47,907 bases of DNA from Candidatus Odyssella sp. (GTDB taxonomy: Bacteria; Pseudomonadota; Alphaproteobacteria; Paracaedibacterales; CAITNM01), in assembly GCA_020726185.1 (NCBI GenBank), contig DYTB01000008.1, forward strand, positions 1-47,907, read 5' to 3'. A model generated the notes under the pieces. It searched no databases. It had not been told where the DNA came from and worked only from the letters and a program-made list of their open reading frames with translations. Below are positions 7,944 through 14,781 of the stretch, in pieces (position 1 is the first letter of the stretch; the number at the start of each line of letters is the position of its first letter). Made by a program: the position numbers and the translations under genes.

Positions 7944-8399
7944 ATGGCTATGCGTTGGATTGTTTTTTTATTCATATTCCCTGTTCTTTTGGCGAGTGAT
8001 AAGGTTACTGTCAAAAATTTAGGGTTAAAAATTCTCAATGGCCCGAAAAATGGGGCAGGGTATGCCAGCGTTTATAATGGTAATGCTTTTGCTGTGACTT
8101 TGTATAAGGTTGAAGTGCAGCCAGAGGTTTTTGACCGGGTTGAATTGCATGATCATGTTCCCCGGGAAGATAAAAATGGCACCCAATACATGGAAATGAT
8201 AGAAATTCCAGAAATGGAAATAGCCCCGGGGGCTACGCTTTTTTTGCAACGTGGTGGAAAACACCTGATGTTAATGGGTATTAAACCAACCTTGTGTGGG
8301 TTTAAAAAATTGACGTTTGAATTCTTTTTTAGAACCGGAAAAGACAGCTTTGAGCAAAAAGTTGTCGTTGATGTCCTGAAAAATAAAAGATGCGAATAA
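7944..8399 (+). CDS. Periplasmic copper chaperone PCu(A)C family protein
   Basis: Members of this family (PF04314) bind copper in the periplasm and help metallate cytochrome c oxidase. The 151-residue protein starts with a signal peptide (about residues 1-18). The family landmarks are visible: ELHDHV, then Met residues in YMEMIEIPEMEI, APGATLFLQRGGKHLMLMGI with the His-x-Met pair, and a C-terminal beta strand region. The second in-frame ATG at 7950 is an alternative start. It is divergent from rapZ and followed by the secreted-protein island. Identification is by motif; copper binding is known for the family, not shown here. Confidence 0.85.
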   Translation: MAMRWIVFLFIFPVLLASDKVTVKNLGLKILNGPKNGAGYASVYNGNAFAVTLYKVEVQPEVFDRVELHDHVPREDKNGTQYMEMIEIPEMEIAPGATLFLQRGGKHLMLMGIKPTLCGFKKLTFEFFFRTGKDSFEQKVVVDVLKNKRCE

Positions 8400-8439
8400 C
8401 TAACTAAATTTTTTACTTTTTGTTAACTTTCTTACTTCT

Positions 8440-8494
8440 AGACTTTACTTTAGGCAGGTATTTTTCTGCTTACTTTTTGAAGGGAGTTTACAAG
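8440..8494 (+). promoter_or_regulatory. Shared 5' element, copy E (no AACATGTT block)
   Basis: AGACTTT (8440-8446) is followed by a hairpin: TAGGCAG (8451-8457) pairs with CTGCTTA (8466-8472) around GTATTTTT, with one G-T pair. Then AGGGAG leads to ATG 8495. The same arrangement with different stem bases precedes other genes of the island. Confidence 0.5.
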
Positions 8495-9021
8495 ATGAAA
8501 TTATTAAAAAATTTAGCACTTTTAATGTGCATGCAAATATCTATCACTTTTGCGATGGAAGGGGTTACGATTCAAGAAATTGATGCTGAACCTGCAGCTA
8601 GTGGTGGTGCAGGAATAACTCAGATATTTTTGCTTCTATGGACCCTCTTGGTAAAGCAATTGAAGAAATTGCAGAGCCAAACGTTGGCGTCGTTTTGGGA
8701 TTTATTATGGGGTCAGATGGTCAGCCTGTGCCAGTCATTAAACAGTATACTAAGCGTGATATTTTGGCAGGATTAGAGAATATAAATACAGGCACAAGCA
8801 TACTGATTGAGTTACTAAAAACAGAACAGCCAGACATCCCGCGCATAGTGGGCGCGTTATCAACTATTACAGGAAAAGATGTTCTTACATTGAAACCGCA
8901 TCTTTTGCAGGTTATCTGGGCTTTATACACTCCTGAGCCTGTTATGGTAGCAGCTAATAATGTTGGAACTCCAGAAGACGAGCTTCCTCGTATTGAAGAG
9001 CTTGGTGACAAAGATCTTTAA
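8495..9021 (+). pseudogene. Small secreted island protein, frameshifted
   Basis: The ATG at 8495 follows an AGGGAG box and gives the island-type signal peptide MKLLKNLALLMCMQISITFA. After SGGAGIT (about residue 42) that frame loses sense, while a frame starting DIFASMDPLGKAIEEIAEP carries on to TAA at 9021. The two frames join if one base is added near 8618-8622 (for example ACTCAG restored to ACTTCAG), giving about 175 residues. The mature part is helical, with RDILAGLENI and DVLTLKPHLLQVIWAL, and its acidic end is EDELPRIEELGDKDL. I do not recognise the family. Loss of one base in a short repeat could be decay or an assembly error. Confidence 0.7.
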
Positions 9022-9050
9022 AACAAGTCCGGAATAGTGTCTCTGCCTAT

Positions 9051-9087
9051 CATATCTATAAAATTTTATTAAAATTTTATAGATATG
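9051..9087. repeat. Perfect 18-bp inverted repeat
   Basis: Positions 9051-9068 and 9070-9087 are exact reverse complements around a single T, making a 37-bp near-perfect palindrome, wholly A/T apart from two base pairs on each arm. It sits 30 bp after the stop of the 8495 gene and 28 bp before the AACATGTT block of the next gene. It could terminate the first gene, bind a dimeric regulator, or extrude as a cruciform. Confidence 0.85.
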
Positions 9088-9114
9088 TATAAAAAGCATT
9101 TAAGGCATGTAAAT

Positions 9115-9223
9115 AAAACATGTTTTCTTCTGAGATTTCTTGTACCAGACTTTTATTGGCAGTTATTCTGCCATGTTACATATTATTAATGTTCAATATT
9201 ACCAATTTTTAGGAGTTTAGAAT
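9115..9223 (+). promoter_or_regulatory. Shared 5' element, copy A (full)
   Basis: AAAACATGTTTT (9115-9126) is a perfect 12-bp palindrome. Counting from AACATGTTT, exactly 24 nt (9126-9149) separate it from CTTTTATT (9150-9157). A hairpin follows: TGGCAG (9157-9162) and CTGCCA (9168-9173) with the loop TTATT. TTTTTAGGAG (9206-9215) then places the ribosome binding site 8 nt before ATG 9224. TTGTAC (9140-9145) with TTATTC (9163-9168) 17 nt later could be promoter boxes. Confidence 0.6.
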
Positions 9224-10132
9224 ATGAAGGTATTAAAAGGTTTAGTGTTAACAATGTTGGTTTCTACGGCGACGATCTTTGCAATGGATACTTCTGTTAG
9301 TGAAGTCATAACTGATGGTCAAACAGTTGCTAAAACTGCAGTGCTTGGCACAGTAGGTGATAGTCTTGTAATAAGAGCAGATGGTGGTATTGTTCATGAC
9401 CATGGAGTAGCAGGATCTATGGTTCTTACAGACACAGTAGACCACACCTCTGTTATCGCATTAAGCTCAACCGAAGTTGCTGCTATAAGCCTTACTCGCT
9501 TAATGACTGAAGGTAGTGTTGAAGAAAACACAAGCAGTGTTCTTTCAACAGTCTTGAGCACGTTAGGTAAGGGTACGAACGGTACTGAGGATGCTATTAC
9601 AGCACTTACAGGATTAGCAAGTGGAAGCGAGCTAATTTCTGTTGGCGTCTTGAATACTATTCAATCTGTGCTTGGTGTATTAACTAGTGAAATAGCAGGA
9701 GTGCATACTTGGAAGCAAACAACAACTGGCATACTAACCGCGCATGATATTGGTAGCGATGTAAGTGCTGATTCAGAAGGAAGCACTGTGTTTTCTTTGA
9801 CAGTAAATGAAGTAGCGAAAATTGAATTGTCTCGTCTAGTTACAGATTTAACAACAAGATTAAACACATTTAACCCTTTCACTTTGTCTGCAACAACGGA
9901 GCAGCTTACAAGTGTTATGGATAGCGTTGCTGGTGCTTATGATGCATTAAGTGAAGTTGATACTGCAACTTCTGAACTGGTTGATTCAGATGATGATACA
10001 GGTGATGTAGTTGGTGACTTATCTTCAAGTGTTATGGGATTAGGTATTGGAACAAGTGGTCTTCAAAGGCAAAGCACTGTTGCTGGTGGAGTAGATGAAG
10101 AAAGCACTGTTGACGAAGGCGATCTTTCATAA
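9224..10132 (+). CDS. Secreted Ser/Thr/Val-rich acidic protein, island type
   Basis: The 302-residue protein starts at an ATG preceded by AGGAG. The signal peptide is MKVLKGLVLTMLVSTATIFA, then MD. The mature chain is rich in Ser, Thr, Val, Gly and Asp and almost free of Lys and Cys, with no recognised domain. It contains an internal duplication: SVIALSSTEVAAISLTRLM (about 76-94) resembles STVFSLTVNEVAKIELSRLV (about 187-206), each followed by a leucine-rich helical stretch. The C-terminus is strongly acidic. The composition resembles extended surface or secreted proteins; function unknown. It has its own 5' element and its own terminator. Confidence 0.75.
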   Translation: MKVLKGLVLTMLVSTATIFAMDTSVSEVITDGQTVAKTAVLGTVGDSLVIRADGGIVHDHGVAGSMVLTDTVDHTSVIALSSTEVAAISLTRLMTEGSVEENTSSVLSTVLSTLGKGTNGTEDAITALTGLASGSELISVGVLNTIQSVLGVLTSEIAGVHTWKQTTTGILTAHDIGSDVSADSEGSTVFSLTVNEVAKIELSRLVTDLTTRLNTFNPFTLSATTEQLTSVMDSVAGAYDALSEVDTATSELVDSDDDTGDVVGDLSSSVMGLGIGTSGLQRQSTVAGGVDEESTVDEGDLS

Positions 10133-10161
10133 TTAACGAATACAAAAAAGCCTAAAAAGGG

Positions 10162-10191
10162 ACCAGCGCATTTGTTTGTGCTGGTTTTTTT
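10162..10191 (+). terminator. Intrinsic terminator after the 9224 gene
   Basis: ACCAGCGC (10162-10169) pairs with GTGCTGGT (10178-10185), with one G-T pair, around an 8-nt loop, followed by a T run ending at 10191. Confidence 0.88.
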
Positions 10192-10223
10192 CGTGGATTT
10201 TTAGATTTTTACTCATAAAAATA

Positions 10224-10314
10224 AAACATGTTTATTTATAGAATTTTTTCTTGCAGAATTTTATAAGCGATTACATGCGCTGTGCGAAATATTATTTTTT
10301 TAGGAGTTTGAAAT
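10224..10314 (+). promoter_or_regulatory. Shared 5' element, copy B (full)
   Basis: AAACATGTTT palindrome at 10224-10233, then exactly 24 nt to ATTTTATA (10258-10265), then a hairpin AGCG (10266-10269) / CGCT (10278-10281) with loop ATTACATG, then TTTTTTTAGGAG before ATG 10315. Stem bases differ from copy A but still pair. Confidence 0.6.
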
Positions 10315-10932
10315 ATGAAGTCACTAAAAAGTTTAGTGTTAATAATACTTGTCACAACGGTTACAGCTTTTTCGATGCACGATGAGCATTTAGCAGCTGC
10401 GGAAAACCCAGCTAGCATACCTGATTATAAACCGTCTTCTGTATTTTTAGGTATTTTGGCATTGGGGGATGGAGTCCCGTTTGATGAGAGTTCTATAGTA
10501 GGCACGACAAGTGGCGATTATAGCCCGGGAGTAATAGCTGGACTTTTAAGAAAAGCGTTGCGTAATGATGCGTCTATGTCTGCTACTTCTGACGTAAGAG
10601 GAAACATTGTCAATGGTCTAAAAAAGGTGCTTCAAAGTTTAGAAAGTGGTGCACAAACTAATGTTGAAGAAATTGAGTCTGCCATGAACCTGCTTGCGCT
10701 TGAAAACCCAAATGTTACAGAAGCAAAAAGGTCATTAGAAAACATCTTGAGTGTGCTGCAGGCACAACAATTTGTAGTTTCGGGTATTTTATCTGACTTA
10801 ACAAAAATGCCAGCTGATGGTTCGCCAGTTTTGAAAGAAACAGCTGTTGTTCGTGGTGATGATACAGTACAGCCAGTCGCATGGAACGCTTCTATGCGAG
10901 CTTTATACCATGGGTATGCTTGTGAAAGGTGA
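10315..10932 (+). CDS. Small secreted helical protein, island type
   Basis: The protein is 205 residues with signal peptide MKSLKSLVLIILVTTVTAFS, then MH. The mature part is predicted to be mostly helical: the segment starting SDVRGNIVNGLKKVLQSLES and the following MNLLALENPNVTEAKRSLEN form amphipathic leucine-rich helices. This pattern of two or three paired helices recurs in the 8495, 11075 and 14782 products, hinting at one fold despite little identity. No active-site motif is seen. A terminator hairpin lies after the gene, so it is probably monocistronic and controlled by the full 5' element upstream. Confidence 0.75.
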   Translation: MKSLKSLVLIILVTTVTAFSMHDEHLAAAENPASIPDYKPSSVFLGILALGDGVPFDESSIVGTTSGDYSPGVIAGLLRKALRNDASMSATSDVRGNIVNGLKKVLQSLESGAQTNVEEIESAMNLLALENPNVTEAKRSLENILSVLQAQQFVVSGILSDLTKMPADGSPVLKETAVVRGDDTVQPVAWNASMRALYHGYACER

Positions 10933-10969
10933 TGGTAATATCTAACAATTCAAGTCGCTAAAATTAAAT

Positions 10970-10998
10970 CCGGTGTTAAAAATTACACCGGGTTTTTT
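10970..10998 (+). terminator. Intrinsic terminator after the 10315 gene
   Basis: CCGGTGT (10970-10976) pairs with ACACCGG (10985-10991), followed by G and six T. Confidence 0.88.
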
Positions 10999-11022
10999 AC
11001 TATTTCTAAACCTTATTCCTGC

Positions 11023-11074
11023 AGACTTTATTTAAGGGTAAATGCCCAAGAAAATGTTTTTAGGAGTTTAGAAG
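11023..11074 (+). promoter_or_regulatory. Shared 5' element, copy F (no AACATGTT block)
   Basis: AGACTTT (11023-11029) is followed by GGG TAAATG CCC (11036-11047), a short stem at the place where the other copies have theirs, then GTTTTTAGGAGTTTAGAAG and ATG 11075. Confidence 0.45.
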
Positions 11075-11617
11075 ATGAAAATATTAAAAAAGTCGATATG
11101 CGCAATGCTATTGACGATGCCGTCCATTTTTCCAGGAGAAACTATTGAAGGTATCTTGCAGTTAGCCGAACCAGACTGGGCTGTAGCATCAACTGCTGGA
11201 ATAGCTGCGGATTCGCCTAAATCAGATATCAGTTTATCGGACCCTATAGATTTAGAGATTAGTACTACAATTACATTAACGAGCATGTTGCCTCATTTAG
11301 CTGAAAGTTCAAAAAAGCAAATTGAAGATGTCATTGCTGTATTACATGGTTCTAGTGATCAGAAATTTAAAGATGCTGAAACAATGTTAAGAGCATGCGA
11401 AATTACTCCAGACGAGGCGTTAGCAGATGAGGAAGATTTACCAGCTAGTATTGAACAAACAAGCTCTCAAAGAAATCAACGGTTGCTAGATCAAGATGTT
11501 TTACACGTTTTAAGATCGCTTGAAGTGTATATAAGGGATTTGCCAACAGAGGATGGTTACGATGCTGATGTTGAAAGTCGTAGCGTTGGTTCTGGTTCAT
11601 CTAAGAATTTTGGGTAG
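11075..11617 (+). CDS. Small secreted protein, island type
   Basis: The 180-residue product starts after a strong AGGAG box. Its N-terminus MKILKKSICAMLLTMPSIFP is a signal-like hydrophobic segment, less regular than its neighbours and containing Pro. The mature chain is acidic, with helical stretches around TSMLPHLAESSKKQIEDVIA and FKDAETMLRACEI, and a serine-rich C-terminus. It is convergent with the next, minus-strand gene. No known domain recognised. Resemblance to the 10315 and 14782 products is in helix pattern and signal peptide only. Confidence 0.72.
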   Translation: MKILKKSICAMLLTMPSIFPGETIEGILQLAEPDWAVASTAGIAADSPKSDISLSDPIDLEISTTITLTSMLPHLAESSKKQIEDVIAVLHGSSDQKFKDAETMLRACEITPDEALADEEDLPASIEQTSSQRNQRLLDQDVLHVLRSLEVYIRDLPTEDGYDADVESRSVGSGSSKNFG

Positions 11618-11661
11618 TTTAATTAATTCGATCAATAGTTAAACTGGTGCACTGAGTCTGC

Positions 11662-11680
11662 TTTTTAGAGCTTCTAAAAA
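11662..11680. terminator. Bidirectional A/T hairpin between convergent genes
   Basis: TTTTTAGA (11662-11669) pairs with TCTAAAAA (11673-11680) around GCT. It lies between the stops of the plus gene at 11075 and the minus gene at 11681, and reads as stem plus T-rich arm on either strand. Confidence 0.5.
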
Positions 11681-12193
11681 TTATTCTTCTGCTGCAGTTT
11701 CTGCTGCAGCTTCAGCCGCAGCTGCTGGATTACTCGCAATAGATTCTGCTTGTTCAACTTTTTCCATGAGTGTGTCGTATTTTCCTTCATATTTTGAGGC
11801 TATTCCGCACCCATGAGAAAGTTGCGGGCCAGCTTCTGGAACGGCGGTTAAGGCTAATGTTGCCGGACTGTCGCATATTTTAGAAAGGTCTTTTACGCTT
11901 TTCATGCATTTGTCTATGCTTTGAAGTGCCTTTTTACCTTTTTTGGGATTTTTGGCAGCACTTGCAAAAGCCTTGCCTATTGGTGCTATACATTTAAATA
12001 TTTTTTTCACATCACCAAGTAGTTTTTTAGCTTTTTTCATTGAGCCGCCAATACCTTTCCCTACTTTTTTCGCAACCTTACTAATTGATTTTCCTACTGG
12101 TTTTCCTTTTGCATGGCATTCTGGTGTTTGAAGACACACTGCAAAGAGCATAATCGCTAAACTTTTTAAAACAAGTAATTTCCTGATTTGCAT
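11681..12193 (-). CDS. Secreted Lys-rich cationic protein with acidic Ala tail
   Basis: This 170-residue product is the only minus-strand gene in the island. It has a signal peptide (about 1-28, ending ECHA). Residues about 29-90 are extremely rich in Lys and Gly, for example SKVAKKVGKGIGGSMKKAKK, and would form cationic amphipathic helices like those of membrane-active peptides. Four Cys follow in the mature part (KCIAP, DKCMK, ICDS, HGCG). The C-terminus is an Ala/Glu tail, AAAAEAAAETAAEE. A positive block followed by an acidic tail is reminiscent of propeptide neutralisation, but that is only a hypothesis. Nucleic-acid or lipopolysaccharide binding is an alternative. I do not recognise the family, and it lacks the shared 5' element. 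Confidence 0.7.
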   Translation of the reverse strand: MQIRKLLVLKSLAIMLFAVCLQTPECHAKGKPVGKSISKVAKKVGKGIGGSMKKAKKLLGDVKKIFKCIAPIGKAFASAAKNPKKGKKALQSIDKCMKSVKDLSKICDSPATLALTAVPEAGPQLSHGCGIASKYEGKYDTLMEKVEQAESIASNPAAAAEAAAETAAEE

Positions 12194-12297
12194 TTTTAGA
12201 ATAATTCATAATTATTACTTATGTTTATTAAACTTGTAAAATGTTAATATTTCGATAACATCAATTTATAGTTTTTATTTTAAAGTCCCAAGAAGAC

Positions 12298-12386
12298 AAC
12301 ATGTTTCTTTTTAAAATTTATTGATTCATACTTTTGTTGGCGGTTATTCGTCAAGTGAAATATTTTCTTTATTTAGGAGTTGAGAT
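12298..12386 (+). promoter_or_regulatory. Shared 5' element, copy C (full)
   Basis: AACATGTT (12298-12305) palindrome, exactly 24 nt from AACATGTTT to CTTTTGTT (12331-12338), then a hairpin TTGGCG (12337-12342) / CGTCAA (12349-12354) with loop GTTATT and one G-T pair, then TTTAGGAG before ATG 12387. TTGATT (12321-12326) lies 17 nt before TTATTC. Confidence 0.6.
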
Positions 12387-12863
12387 ATGAAAAGCCTAAG
12401 AAATTTAATATGTACAGTTTTAATGACCATGGCGATGGCTGTTGCAGGGGATGGTGAAGATTTAGAGGACAGAAGTAGTACAAGCATTCCTTTGAGTACT
12501 GCAGGTGGGGTAGTGCGTGAGGAAGGTGTAGGAACAGTCTATTGCAGTGATCCTCATTGCTTTGGGTGTAATTTATCTCGAGTATTAGCGCAGAGTGGCT
12601 CTTTTATAGGAGTACCAACAAGTTCTGTGCAAGTTCCACTAACTGCTGTTGGAGGCGCTGCTGAACCTGAATCTTTAAACAGCATGTTGCGTCGAATATT
12701 TGACCAAAATGGTGAGGACACAATGCAAGCATTAGATGAGAACTTTGGAGTTTTGGTGCTGCATCTTGTTCCTGTTCCTTCTGTTCCTTCTGTTCCTTCT
12801 GTTCCTTCAGCTGATGGTGATGCTGCTTCTAATGGTGGTGTTTCTGCTGATGGTGCTGAATAA
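12387..12863 (+). CDS. Small secreted protein with Val-Pro-Ser repeats, island type
   Basis: The 158-residue protein has signal peptide MKSLRNLICTVLMTMAMAVA. The mature part contains a Cys-rich patch YCSDPHCFGC (about 52-61), which could bind metal or form disulfides, a helical stretch SLNSMLRRIFDQNGEDTMQAL, and a VPSVPSVPSVPS run encoded by a 9-bp tandem repeat. The C-terminus is Gly/Ala/Asp-rich. No known domain recognised. Full 5' element upstream and a terminator downstream. Confidence 0.72.
   Translation: MKSLRNLICTVLMTMAMAVAGDGEDLEDRSSTSIPLSTAGGVVREEGVGTVYCSDPHCFGCNLSRVLAQSGSFIGVPTSSVQVPLTAVGGAAEPESLNSMLRRIFDQNGEDTMQALDENFGVLVLHLVPVPSVPSVPSVPSADGDAASNGGVSADGAE
12768..12809 (+). repeat. 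9-bp tandem repeat inside the 12387 gene
   Basis: Four tandem units of GTTCCTTCT (last ends in A) at 12774-12809, preceded by a partial unit at 12768, encode repeated Val-Pro-Ser. Units of 9 bp change length without breaking the frame. Confidence 0.9.
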
Positions 12864-12894
12864 TTAAGCCTTGAAATATTTTATGTTGTTATGC

Positions 12895-12929
12895 AAATTC
12901 CCTCTTTGGTTCTTTCAGAGGGGGAATTT
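12895..12929 (+). terminator. Hairpin terminator after the 12387 gene
   Basis: AAATTCCC (12895-12902) pairs with GGGAATTT (12922-12929) and the stem extends inward through CT/AG pairs with a wobble. The T run is poor (ATTTATAAG), so termination efficiency is uncertain. Confidence 0.6.
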
Positions 12930-12967
12930 ATAAGAAATAAGCTAATTGTAAGAGAAAGATCTAAAAA

Positions 12968-13519
12968 ATGAAGTGTTTGAAAGGCTTGTTATTAGTAAGG
13001 TTAACATCGATTTTTTTTACAGCTAACGGGTATGCTGTCGCTGACGATGTGTCAGATGTTAGCGATGGCGAAGAAGAGGTGACGCGAATAACCCATGGTG
13101 CGCCAGTTGTAACAACAAGGAAAAGCTTAACGAACAGTGGAAGCACTTTCGCTAGTTCAGATGCAAACTTAACAGCTGATGTATTAAAGGAAGTTACAAT
13201 TCAAACTGCTAAAAATAAGCTATTGAAAATTAAACCAGAGCTAGATTTGACTGTGTGGGAATCTGTTGAAGAGGTTTTGCTTACAAATGATCCGAAGTCA
13301 ATTGTGATATTGCTAGATAAATTGGTTACGAAAAAAGTTGCTCGTTTGGGTACTGGTTCGCAGAGAGAAGCTAGCTTCAAAATGGTCATTTCATCTATTG
13401 CTAGGAGCCTTAGCAAGGCAATATTATCGCCCTCAAAGAAAACAGATTCGATGGACAGCTTGAATGTTTACGATGAACATGCAAGTGGTAGCCCTGATGA
13501 TTATTCTAATGAATATTGA
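12968..13519 (+). CDS. Small secreted helical protein, island type
   Basis: The 183-residue product begins MKCLKGLLLVRLTSIFFTAN, a signal peptide of the island type with an unusual Arg inside the hydrophobic core. After an acidic stretch (DDVSDVSDGEEEV) the chain is helical and basic, with VLKEVTIQTAKNKLLKIKPE and a Lys-rich KLVTKKVARL segment, ending in a Ser/Asp-rich tail. Its ribosome binding site is weak (AAGAGAAAG further upstream) and it lacks the AACATGTT block, so it may be read through from the preceding gene. No known domain recognised. Confidence 0.68.
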   Translation: MKCLKGLLLVRLTSIFFTANGYAVADDVSDVSDGEEEVTRITHGAPVVTTRKSLTNSGSTFASSDANLTADVLKEVTIQTAKNKLLKIKPELDLTVWESVEEVLLTNDPKSIVILLDKLVTKKVARLGTGSQREASFKMVISSIARSLSKAILSPSKKTDSMDSLNVYDEHASGSPDDYSNEY

Positions 13520-13543
13520 TTTTTTTGCATGGTAGCACTGCGT

Positions 13544-13637
13544 AAAAAACATGTTTTTTCCTAAAAATTTTTAATACACACTTTTATATGCGTTTGTTCC
13601 GCAAATAAAGAAATTCATTTTTTAAAGAGGCTAGAAC
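13544..13637 (+). promoter_or_regulatory. Shared 5' element, copy D (full)
   Basis: AAAAAACATGTTTTTT (13544-13559) is a perfect 16-bp palindrome. From AACATGTTT there are exactly 24 nt to CTTTTATA (13581-13588), then a hairpin TGCG (13589-13592) / CGCA (13600-13603) with loop TTTGTTC, then AAAGAGG before ATG 13638. Confidence 0.6.
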
Positions 13638-14171
13638 ATGAAGTTACTTAGGAATTTGGCATTTGCAGTATTGGCGGCCAAAGTTGTGCTTTTTTCAGGA
13701 TTGTTTTGTGGAGAGTTTTCTGAACTAGGGATTGAGGAAAAGAAAAGCACAACCGTTCCTCTTTCGTGTTCTATTCCAGTTAAAGCTTGTGAGTTATGGG
13801 GGCATAATCTGACTGATTCCATGTTTATGTTGTACAGACCATGTCAAGAATTGAATCAGTTGTTTATCATTTTTCGTGCAAATAATGGAAAAAAATATAC
13901 ATGCTGGGATGTGTCTCATTTAATTACTAATTCCCAAGTTGTGTCACTAACTGCTGGTATCGCAGAAGAAAAAAAATCAGGCTTTAGTTCAAGGAGAGCA
14001 ACGCAAGATTTAAGTAAACATTGGAAAGAGACAGAAGCAGAGCAAAATTCTACTCTTCATTCTGGGCTTTCTATTGCAATTCCAACAGATTCAGATGTAA
14101 GTAGGAATCGTGGTCGCTCAATCGATTGGTATATAGGTCATTCACCAACTTCACCAATACTTGTCCATTAA
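13638..14171 (+). CDS. Small secreted Cys-containing protein, island type
   Basis: The 177-residue product has signal peptide MKLLRNLAFAVLAAKVVLFS. Mature features: Cys residues in FCGEF, LSCSIPVKACELW, RPCQEL and YTCWDV, suggesting disulfides outside the cytoplasm, and a beta-rich centre. The C-terminal phrase DWYIGHSPTSP resembles FYIGSPPLSP in the next product, so the two may be distant relatives. No known domain recognised. It carries the full 5' element and is 32 nt ahead of the next gene, so the two may be co-transcribed. Confidence 0.7.
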   Translation: MKLLRNLAFAVLAAKVVLFSGLFCGEFSELGIEEKKSTTVPLSCSIPVKACELWGHNLTDSMFMLYRPCQELNQLFIIFRANNGKKYTCWDVSHLITNSQVVSLTAGIAEEKKSGFSSRRATQDLSKHWKETEAEQNSTLHSGLSIAIPTDSDVSRNRGRSIDWYIGHSPTSPILVH

Positions 14172-14203
14172 AAGCGCAATATTAAACTAGGATTTTACAA
14201 AAA

Positions 14204-14689
14204 ATGATGAACTTGAAAAAATTGATACTAGTGGTTCTATTATCAAACTTTATGATTTTTGCGGAAGATGATTTGAATTTTCCAAATGGTAATAGGTTGA
14301 CAAATCATGCTGCTTCATCGGCCTTTTTATCACAACAATTTCCTGTACTTTTTGTAGACATATCTTTTACGTATGGTCAGCCAATTGTCGGAATATTTTA
14401 TTTTATGTATACAGTTGTGGCTGAAAGTTTTTATGCGAGAATGATGAGTTTTAGTTTTGCGGTGAGGCCTGCAAACTTTAAAAGAACTGATGGAAATTTG
14501 CACCTACCTGATTTGGATACTAATGTTCTTACCCTTACTCTTCCTGAAGACTGCAGCCGCCAGTCTACATTGTCGCCTTGCTTTTATATAGGGTCCCCTC
14601 CTTTATCTCCGTTTTCATCTCCGCAGCGTTCAGGGGTTCGTAAACGTGCTCCTAGTAACTCTTACATGACCAATGTTGATCTATTCTAA
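14204..14689 (+). CDS. Small secreted protein, island type
   Basis: The 161-residue product begins with two Met; the ATG at 14207 gives MNLKKLILVVLLSNFMIFA, the better signal peptide match to its neighbours. The mature part is aromatic-rich (VDISFTYGQPIVGIFYFMYT) and ends in a Ser/Pro/Arg-rich tail with YIGSPPLSPFSSPQ. That motif echoes the 13638 product. Only a weak AGGA-like box (CTAGGAT) precedes it, consistent with transcription from the upstream gene. No known domain recognised. Confidence 0.66.
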   Translation: MMNLKKLILVVLLSNFMIFAEDDLNFPNGNRLTNHAASSAFLSQQFPVLFVDISFTYGQPIVGIFYFMYTVVAESFYARMMSFSFAVRPANFKRTDGNLHLPDLDTNVLTLTLPEDCSRQSTLSPCFYIGSPPLSPFSSPQRSGVRKRAPSNSYMTNVDLF

Positions 14690-14735
14690 CAATAAAAACC
14701 TTTAAATTGGAATTAAATTATGGTATATATCTTGG

Positions 14736-14781
14736 CTTTGTGACCCCCAAACAATGGGAATTTTTTATAGGAGTTAAGAAT
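14736..14781 (+). promoter_or_regulatory. Shared 5' leader, weak copy G
   Basis: CTTTG (14736-14740) is followed by CCC AAACAAT GGG (14746-14758), a 3-bp stem, and TTTTTTATAGGAGTTAAGAAT before ATG 14782. The ribosome-binding leader clearly matches the island; the stem alone would not be convincing. Confidence 0.35.

Noticed and set aside
9157-9173. A sigma-54 (-24/-12) promoter: TTGGCAG and CTGCC in copy A have the GG-N10-GC spacing.
   Set aside because: Copies B, C, D, E and F do not keep GG and GC, while they keep base pairing, so a hairpin or palindrome explains all copies better.
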